A DNA stretch of 20,673 nucleotides from Bacillota bacterium (GTDB taxonomy: Bacteria > Bacillota > Clostridia > Lachnospirales > Lachnospiraceae). Position 1 is the stretch's first letter, and every line of letters starts with the position of its first letter. Positions 16,401-20,673 of the stretch are shown here, in pieces. The DNA is taken from positions 1-20,673 of the forward strand of contig JAEWSD010000039.1 in assembly GCA_023398615.1 (NCBI GenBank), written 5' to 3'. The notes beneath the pieces are model-generated. The model did not search any database. It was not told the DNA's origin and saw only the letters and a list, made by a program, of their open reading frames with translations. Position numbers and translations under genes: made by a program.

Positions 16401-16852
16401 TGGCTTTTTATGTATTCGGTAATGATATAAGGCTGATCGTTAATTTTCTCTACGGAATAGGCCTTCGTAATATACGGATGCTTCTCCAGCTTTATCCATA
16501 TGGCGGCCTCCTCATAAAAAAGTTCCTTTAGTTCTTCATTAGAACTAAACTTCTTTTGAATCGTTTTTAAGGCACGCGGTAACTCCTTTACATGATCAAA
16601 GGTCCCGTATACCACGCTGAATGCCCCGTGATGGACGGTCAGGACCTCATACCGGTCCTCAATAAAATCCCCGACATCATAATTATCTGAAAAAGTCTCC
16701 GCCTGCCTGCCGTCCCTCTGCGTTTCCAGTATTGTCTGATAAACATCCTCGGCCATGACCGTCTGGTCACCTTCATATCTGGTGCTGTACGCATCATCTA
16801 AGAAGACGGTTGCTTCCGATAAGGAAGCATCTGTTTGATATTTTGTCCCCAT
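13448..16852 (-). CDS. Soluble Ser/Thr protein kinase with long TPR array (kinase 2, paralogue of kinase 1)
   Basis: The 1,134-residue protein is collinear with kinase 1 from the first residue to the last, including TVFLDDAYSTRYEGDQTV at 15-32, the HHGAFS Gly-loop, HRDLKPAN, DFG and APE, then about 22 TPR units. The N-terminal 350 residues differ from kinase 1 at few positions by eye, while the TPR array differs much more, as expected if catalysis is conserved and partner choice has diverged. A14 replaces T14, so the ETTVF of kinase 1 is EATVF here. The start is the ATG with GGAGGGG upstream. It is the promoter-proximal gene of the block, 145 bp ahead of kinase 1. Substrates are unknown; no PP2C-type phosphatase gene lies in the window. 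Confidence 0.93.
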   Translation of the reverse strand: MGTKYQTDASLSEATVFLDDAYSTRYEGDQTVMAEDVYQTILETQRDGRQAETFSDNYDVGDFIEDRYEVLTVHHGAFSVVYGTFDHVKELPRALKTIQKKFSSNEELKELFYEEAAIWIKLEKHPYITKAYSVEKINDQPYIITEYIKSQYGNDLRSWLGRARITLEMKAEIALKIAQGMQHVQTKLPGMVHRDLKPANILVDKEFQPYVTDFGLVYASGSDAGTPAYMAPEQWNREPVSIHTDIYAYGCIIYEIFTGHRMFAAAGLEEWKEQHLKQMPAAPEQVNPDIPEELGRFILQCLSKEKSDRPQSWDEVVTVMAGWHYKLTGRMPVLEFGSYILDFNELFSSFNSLLQLDKFAEAFNVGKRMLELEPENIDSLHAIGLALIRLERYEEALEYYDRLFDIDPYVKGLANEKGFALYELDRYEEALVYYDMEIDNYPDSELPWNNKGRSLYKMKRYEEAMECFDYALTIDPKSYTSYKYKFDMLKDMQRYEEALSLCDTALGILDDSYDFSCFKCDILYRLNRLKEAELYLNNLIGRYPDYWGAFKRIADIHRDFGRFEEALDIYRSYLKKWPKKAAAWNDMGGLLDNLDRTEEALACLTKAVEINPQDAVYWKNRIVSLCNLERYQEAFRYVNERLALNPCDYHAINDKAHIYYIMDRYQEAGEAGRQSVEIRPNDRGFLYVGMSLEKQKEYVSALEYLDRAIELRPESSNALTEKGGCLLALKRYQEALEVFETILQFDPNNNLALYNKGIILNNMGEKEEAVQSFNRCLKGNPYNETAWYSKALVLEEMNQPEEALACYDSALEKLPGNIELLNRKGSFLHRLTRDEEAIVCYDKVLEIAPDMERAWLRKAYALNSLNLRAEAVTCLRKAAELNPNNDEAWTNLGIILGNLCKFHEAADCISKAIALQPDDAYLYYSKGKMLTLSGDYEEAVEFLDKALEFDNTDADAWEHKAVALHRLGRKEEAEIYINKFLEYMDKGIAGKPGYVSWNSKAFFLCRLDRYEEALESCKKALESNSHYHCALDTMAVILDGLGCCSEAEEYSRKALEICPQDNEFHGNLGMILYHLNRYEEAVNSCVKSIELNGENVIAWKYKGLSLRKLDKEKEAEACLRKAFELNSDIGRDND

Positions 16853-16897
16853 TGTATATCCCCTCCAAAGTGCACAATTCGCTTACATAATGTAACA

Positions 16898-16971
16898 AAA
16901 ACAGCTGTTTTAACAACATCTTAATTTTACCATAGTACTTCATTGAATACAATATTATGGAAATTGTATTC
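16898..16971 (-). promoter_or_regulatory. Promoter of kinase 2 with two palindromic elements
   Basis: On the minus strand the -35 TTGTAT (16947-16952) and -10 TAAAAT (16924-16929) are 17 bases apart. A perfect 9-bp inverted repeat, GAATACAAT (16945-16953) and ATTGTATTC (16963-16971), covers the -35 box. A perfect 14-bp palindrome AAAACAGCTGTTTT (16898-16911) lies just past the expected start near 16917. Either could bind a dimeric regulator. Confidence 0.65.
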
Positions 16972-17003
16972 TTTAGAGATCCTTGCCTACAGGATTAGCA
17001 TTA

Positions 17004-17036
17004 AAAATGAACCGATAATAATTACCGGTTCATTTT
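17004..17036 (-). terminator. Rho-independent terminator after the amidohydrolase gene
   Basis: A perfect 11-bp stem (AAAATGAACCG at 17004-17014, CGGTTCATTTT at 17026-17036) with an 11-base loop. Read on the minus strand the stem runs into a T-run (ATTTTTAATG), as expected for termination of the deaminase transcript about 57 bases past its stop codon. Confidence 0.8.
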
Positions 17037-17092
17037 CAAATCTGCAAAACATATAAAAAACAAGCTGAATTATAACTATCTGTCATCAACGA

Positions 17093-18448
17093 CTACCGGT
17101 TAATATACTCCTGAACCAGCTGATTGCCTTCCCTGCATAGCTTGTCTTCATCAATGTTAAGTAATCTCCCGTCTCTTACTACAATTTCACCTGCTACAAC
17201 AGTATAGTCTACGCCCTGCTTAAACCCAACGGTTGACAGAACCGACTTAGGATCATAAAGCGCACCTACCAGTTCGATTCTTCTTGAATCAATCATAAAG
17301 AAATCAGCCGCCATACCTACGGAAAGGCTCCCGATGTCATTCCTTCCAAGCACCCTCGCACTGCCGTTCGTAGCTATTTTTAGAATATCATATCCGGAAG
17401 GTGCTCTCCGACTGGAATTCAACCGGTGCAATAAGTAAGCGATTCTCATTTCCTCCAATAAGTTGGAACCATCGTTGCTGGCACTGCCATCCACTGCAAG
17501 TCCGACCGGTATGTTCATCGCCAGCATTTCCGGAATACGGGCAATTCCGGAAGACAACTTCATATTGGAAATGGGACAATGAGCAACGCCGGTTCCGGTT
17601 TCAGACAATACCTTAAGCTCCCGATCGTTAAAATGAATTCCATGAGCAAACCAGACATCCTTGCCTAGCCATCCGACTTTCTCCATGTATTCCAACGGTC
17701 TTAAGCCGAATCGTTTCATCATATATTTCTCTTCATCCAATGTTTCCGCAAGGTGCGTATGAAGACGGACACCCTTATCTCTTGCCAATCCGGCGGACTC
17801 TGCCAACAGATCTTCCGTAACGCTAAACGGTGAGCAAGGCGCTAACGCAATCTGTCTCATGGAATATCTGCTGTTATCATGGTATTTATCAATTACTCTC
17901 TCTGAATCACGAAGAATTTCATCCACGTTCTGAGCCACAGAATCCGGCGGTAATCCGCCATCCTTCTTACTGAGTGACATGCTGCCTCTTGACGCATGCA
18001 TACGTATTCCAAGTTTTTCGGCTGCTGAGAATTGCGCATCGATGAAACCCTCTGATTCATTCGGGAAAACGTAATGATGGTCAAAACAGGTGGTACATCC
18101 GGTTTTTAATAACTCTCCCATTCCAATTAAAGAGGTATAATAAATGACATCCGAATTCAGCTTTTTCCATATCTCATAAAGGTAAATCAACCACGGAAAC
18201 AGCTCCATATTCTGAACCTGGGGCAAATTCCTGGTAAATATCTGATATAGATGATGGTGGGTATTAATCAGGCCCGGATACACCAAAAAGTGAGCACCGT
18301 CAATAACCTCATCTGCCGGAAATGTCCCCTCTCCAATATACTGAATGCTTCCGTCCTTAATCAGCATGTTTACATGCTCAAAAACATGATCCTCCGCATC
18401 ACAGGTAATTAAGTGCTGAATATTACTGATAAATATTGATTTTGCCAT
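17093..18448 (-). CDS. 8-oxoguanine deaminase-like amidohydrolase
   Basis: The 451-residue enzyme belongs to the metal-dependent amidohydrolase superfamily, in the subgroup of 8-oxoguanine deaminase and AtzB/TrzA-type deaminases. Metal and active-site motifs: NTHHH (H64, H66), HTHLAET (H240, H242, E245), AHGIH (H269) and the beta-8 Asp in VDGSASND (D320). Segments such as ELFPWLIYLYEIW, RGSMSLSKKDGGLPPDSV and ALAPCSPFSV are those I recall from 8-oxoguanine deaminase (8-oxoguanine to urate plus ammonia); related members act on guanine-like or triazine substrates, so the exact substrate needs assay. The ATG at 18448 is chosen because AAAGGAG lies ten bases before it; the upstream in-frame ATG at 18487 has no ribosome site. 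It is monocistronic with its own promoter and a strong terminator. Confidence 0.85.
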   Translation of the reverse strand: MAKSIFISNIQHLITCDAEDHVFEHVNMLIKDGSIQYIGEGTFPADEVIDGAHFLVYPGLINTHHHLYQIFTRNLPQVQNMELFPWLIYLYEIWKKLNSDVIYYTSLIGMGELLKTGCTTCFDHHYVFPNESEGFIDAQFSAAEKLGIRMHASRGSMSLSKKDGGLPPDSVAQNVDEILRDSERVIDKYHDNSRYSMRQIALAPCSPFSVTEDLLAESAGLARDKGVRLHTHLAETLDEEKYMMKRFGLRPLEYMEKVGWLGKDVWFAHGIHFNDRELKVLSETGTGVAHCPISNMKLSSGIARIPEMLAMNIPVGLAVDGSASNDGSNLLEEMRIAYLLHRLNSSRRAPSGYDILKIATNGSARVLGRNDIGSLSVGMAADFFMIDSRRIELVGALYDPKSVLSTVGFKQGVDYTVVAGEIVVRDGRLLNIDEDKLCREGNQLVQEYINR

Positions 18449-18619
18449 ATCCAAACTACTCCTTTCCAAGAATACAAGTTCTACCAAAACAAGTGTTTAT
18501 CTTTGATATATTCGTCATATTCCCCGGTATGTAAAGTCATACCTTCTTAAAGATAAGTAATTTGAATTTCGATAGTGTTATTTATCTTATATTATAACCG
18601 CCTTAAGCAGAGGAGTCTA
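18449..18619 (-). promoter_or_regulatory. Promoter and potentially structured leader of the deaminase gene
   Basis: On the minus strand the -10 TATAAT (18591-18596) lies 17 bases from a weak -35 TAGACT (18614-18619), giving a leader of about 135 bases. Within it, an 8-bp helix TTATCTTT/AAAGATAA (18549-18556 with 18497-18504) encloses a 6-bp hairpin GGTATG/CATACC (18526-18543) and a possible short ATAT hairpin. This is a three-way-junction layout. It does not match the purine riboswitch core sequences I know. Confidence 0.45.
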
Positions 18620-18658
18620 TTACTTTTTATTCATTGCAGTTTACCGGCAAGGATTAAC

Positions 18659-19936
18659 TTAACTAATCACCGTCATCCCGCCCATATACGGCTGCAAAGC
18701 AGCCGGAATATTGACGGAACCGTCCTCATTCAGGTTATTTTCCAGGAATGCAATCAGCATTCTGGGAGGGGCAACCACGGTATTATTTAAGGTATGGGCA
18801 AAGTATTTCCCCTTTTCGCCAACGACACGAATCTTTAAGCGCCTTGCCTGTGCGTCACCCAGATTGGAACAGCTGCCAACCTCAAAGTATTTCTTCTGTC
18901 TCGGGGACCAGGCTTCCACATCGATGGATTTTACTTTCAAATCCGCAAGATCGCCGGAACAGCATTCGAGTGTCCGAACCGGGATATCCAGGCTGCGGAA
19001 CAGATCTACCGTATTCTGCCATAGCTTATCAAACCACATCGGACTGTCTTCCGGATTACAGACTACTATCATCTCCTGCTTCTCGAACTGATGGATACGA
19101 TAAACCCCTCTTTCCTCGAGGCCATGTGCTCCCTTTTCCTTTCTAAAGCAAGGGGAATAGCTGGTTAAGGTCTGCGGCAATGAAGTATCCGGTAAAATGG
19201 TATCGATGAATTTACCAATCATGGAATGTTCACTGGTTCCAATAAGGTATAAGTCTTCGCCTTCGATTTTGTACATCATGGCATCCATTTCGGCAAAGCT
19301 CATTACACCGGTCACCACATCACTCCGGATCATAAAAGGCGGAACACAATACGTAAAGCCGCGGTTAATCATAAAATCCCTTGCATAGGAAATGACTGCG
19401 GAGTGAAGCCTTGCAATATCTCCCATCAGGTAATAAAAACCGTTTCCGGCCACCTTTCTTGCGCTGTCCAAATCGATACCGCTAAACTTCTCCATAATAT
19501 CCGTGTGGTAAGGAACCTCATAGTCCGGAACTACCGGCTCCCCGTAACGCTTCACTTCCACGTTCTCACTGTCATCCTTACCGATCGGTACACTTGGATC
19601 GATAATGTTCGGAATCGTCATCATGATCTTTGTGATCTTTTCGTTCAACTCATTTTCTTTGGCTTCCAATTCAGCTAAATGTTCTGAGTCTGCGGTAACC
19701 TGCTTCTTTAATTCTTCTGCTTCCTCTTTTTTCCCTTGTGCCATCAAACCGCCGATTTGTTTTGATATCTTATTCCTTTCAGCCCTTAGGCTGTCGGCTT
19801 CCTGTTTTGCATTCCTGCTCTCAAGGTCAAGCGCGATTACCTCGTCAACCAGGCCCAACTTGTGCTCCTGAAACTTATTTCTGATATTCTGCTTTACAAT
19901 CTCCGGGTTCTCCCTGACAAATTTTAAATCCAGCAT
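18659..19936 (-). CDS. serS: Seryl-tRNA synthetase
   Basis: The 425-residue class II synthetase charges tRNA-Ser with serine. The N-terminal ~110 residues are the helical-hairpin tRNA-binding arm, rich in Glu, Lys and Gln (LRAERNKISKQIGG). The catalytic part shows the serine pocket segment TSEHSMIGKF, motif 2 (CFRKEKGAHGLEERGVYRIH) and motif 3 (TLNNTVVAPPRMLIAFLEN). The NNTV and PPR wording in motif 3 is the variant seen in many Clostridia; classical SerRS has NGS-x-LA-x-GR there. Length is normal. The ATG has AGGAGG eight bases upstream. Expression is controlled by the T-box leader directly before it. Confidence 0.97.
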   Translation of the reverse strand: MLDLKFVRENPEIVKQNIRNKFQEHKLGLVDEVIALDLESRNAKQEADSLRAERNKISKQIGGLMAQGKKEEAEELKKQVTADSEHLAELEAKENELNEKITKIMMTIPNIIDPSVPIGKDDSENVEVKRYGEPVVPDYEVPYHTDIMEKFSGIDLDSARKVAGNGFYYLMGDIARLHSAVISYARDFMINRGFTYCVPPFMIRSDVVTGVMSFAEMDAMMYKIEGEDLYLIGTSEHSMIGKFIDTILPDTSLPQTLTSYSPCFRKEKGAHGLEERGVYRIHQFEKQEMIVVCNPEDSPMWFDKLWQNTVDLFRSLDIPVRTLECCSGDLADLKVKSIDVEAWSPRQKKYFEVGSCSNLGDAQARRLKIRVVGEKGKYFAHTLNNTVVAPPRMLIAFLENNLNEDGSVNIPAALQPYMGGMTVIS

Positions 19937-20007
19937 AATATTCCTCCTAAAAAATTATTATATTTACTAAGCTATGGGTATGTGATAAGATGCATTTTCT
20001 ATTGCAC

Positions 20008-20275
20008 AAAAAAATCCTTCCACCCCGTAAAAACATGGGACGAAAGGAATCCGCGCTGCCACCCAAATTGTCGGTTTTACTGTCTGCCAAATGCAACAGC
20101 AAAAAATAACGACCACTCATATGGTAGGATAAAGGTTACCGGCCTCCGGTTCATCACCGACAGCTCCAAAAGTGGAAAGATTCATCCTTTCACCGGTTCA
20201 CACCAGCCACCGGTTCTCTTTAGAAATTCATAAATCACAGCTTTTATCAACACTGTAAATCATTTATTTATGATT
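20008..20275 (-). ncRNA. Serine T-box riboswitch controlling serS
   Basis: Read on the minus strand, the leader has the T-box features in order: a distal stem I with ACCGGT arms around GGCTGGTGTGA, a specifier TCC (Ser; 20174-20176) followed by AC and TTTTGGAGC, the T-box core AATTTGGGTGGCAGCGCGGA (20050-20069), and a terminator with a 12-bp G.U-containing stem (20015-20026 with 20037-20048) followed by seven Ts (20008-20014). The core has UGGC, whose C can pair with the G discriminator base usual in tRNA-Ser. Uncharged tRNA-Ser would stabilise the antiterminator and switch serS on. Confidence 0.93.
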
Positions 20276-20278
20276 GCC

Positions 20279-20307
20279 ATTATATACTTTTTTATTATAA
20301 TACGCAA
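20279..20307 (-). promoter_or_regulatory. Promoter of the serS T-box leader
   Basis: On the minus strand the -35 TTGCGT (20302-20307) and a perfect -10 TATAAT (20279-20284) are 17 bases apart; transcription would start near 20272, just ahead of stem I. Confidence 0.7.
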
Positions 20308-20326
20308 GTGATTTTCCAAAAGGTTC

Positions 20327-20378
20327 TTGACTTCTATATAAAAATCGAGTATTCTATATAACGTTAGTTATATAGAAT
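20327..20378 (+). promoter_or_regulatory. Promoter and TetR-type operator of the truncated regulator gene
   Basis: The -35 TTGACT (20327-20332) and -10 TATTCT (20350-20355) are 17 bases apart. A perfect inverted repeat with 12-bp arms, ATTCTATATAAC (20351-20362) and GTTATATAGAAT (20367-20378), separated by GTTA, overlaps the -10 and the start site. Size and position fit autorepression by a TetR dimer. Confidence 0.8.
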
Positions 20379-20409
20379 TAAGTAAACGCTTTTTAAAGGA
20401 GGTGATAAA

Positions 20410-20673
20410 GTGAGACAGACAATTGCGCAATGCGCGATCCGTCTTTTTGACAAAAATGGTTTTCACGGTACCGGCATGCGTGAAATCGGCGAAGCCGCCC
20501 GGTGCAAAATGCCCACTCTCTACTACCATTACAATAATAAAGAAACCCTGTTTGACGAGGTTGTGCGCGTTGCGTTTGAAAAGATGGTAACGCGGCTGGA
20601 CGGTGAGATCCCCTCTGATCTTTCTTTAGAGGAAGCCTGCATCCGGCGGGTGATTCAGAAAAAGAATCTGGAT
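20410..20673 (+). CDS. TetR/AcrR-family transcriptional regulator, N-terminal part (3' end outside window)
   Basis: The frame is open from the GTG at 20410 to the end of the window (88 codons). The start is given by GGAGG seven bases upstream, and an in-frame stop at 20383 excludes longer forms. The first 50 residues are the TetR helix-turn-helix: RLFDKNGFHGTGMREIGEAA, then MPTLYYHYNNKETLFDEV, with the family LYYHY...K-E-LF signature. The following helical part is the start of the ligand-binding domain. The palindrome over its own promoter suggests autoregulation. It is divergent from serS, and its target genes probably lie to the right of the window. The unusual GTG start makes it easy to miss. 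Confidence 0.92.
   Translation, partial: MRQTIAQCAIRLFDKNGFHGTGMREIGEAARCKMPTLYYHYNNKETLFDEVVRVAFEKMVTRLDGEIPSDLSLEEACIRRVIQKKNLD

Noticed and set aside
9886..16852. Regular repeats of about 102 bases across both kinase genes
   Set aside because: They are the codons of 34-residue TPR units and diverge from each other; no spacer/repeat pattern of a CRISPR or satellite.
7050..16852. Type VI secretion accessory genes (PpkA, Fha, ClpV)
   Set aside because: No sheath, tube, baseplate or membrane-complex genes are present, the kinases lack a membrane span, and the Clp protein has a ClpP-like docking motif not expected in ClpV.
18449..18600. Purine (guanine/xanthine) riboswitch before the deaminase gene
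   Set aside because: The conserved J1/2, J2/3 and loop-loop sequences of the purine aptamer are not found; only generic helices are seen.

Overview
The window reads as chromosomal DNA of a low-to-moderate GC Gram-positive anaerobe of the class Clostridia, most like Lachnospiraceae. The reasons are strong AGGAGG-type ribosome sites, TTGACA/TATAAT promoters, a serine T-box leader ahead of serS, and the pairing of a DUF5685 gene with a J-domain gene that ends in a Cys-rich tail. This is judged from gene content only; no database search was run. No rRNA, tRNA, CRISPR array, insertion sequence or phage gene was seen.

Left part (1-5600). The window opens inside the C-terminal half of a P-loop ATPase of the PRK06851 type (+), whose end overlaps a convergent TauE/SafE-type permease (-). 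Next is a three-gene overlapping operon (-): DUF5685, J-domain protein, small polytopic membrane protein. A well-formed divergent promoter region separates it from an atypical tryptophanase-family PLP lyase (+), which ends at a strong hairpin.

Middle (5328-7433). A MarR-type regulator, a short-chain dehydrogenase-like protein whose catalytic residues all appear replaced, and an 85-residue membrane protein form one operon (-). A palindrome sits directly on its promoter.

Core (7050-16852). Four genes on the minus strand form the most distinctive block: two tandem paralogous soluble Ser/Thr kinases of about 1,135 residues with very long TPR arrays, a Clp/Hsp100 double-AAA+ ATPase, and a small FHA-domain protein. 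Kinase 1, the Clp ATPase and the FHA protein are joined by 4-bp ATGA overlaps. Both kinases carry a duplicated Thr-containing motif at the N-terminus that could be phosphorylated and read by the FHA protein. The inferred role is a phosphorylation-controlled protein-remodelling machine. I do not know a characterised system with exactly this composition.

Right part (17093-20673). An 8-oxoguanine-deaminase-like amidohydrolase has a leader that may fold. It is followed by serS with its T-box (specifier UCC) and, divergently, a truncated TetR-family regulator that starts at GTG and has a 12-bp perfect inverted-repeat operator over its promoter.
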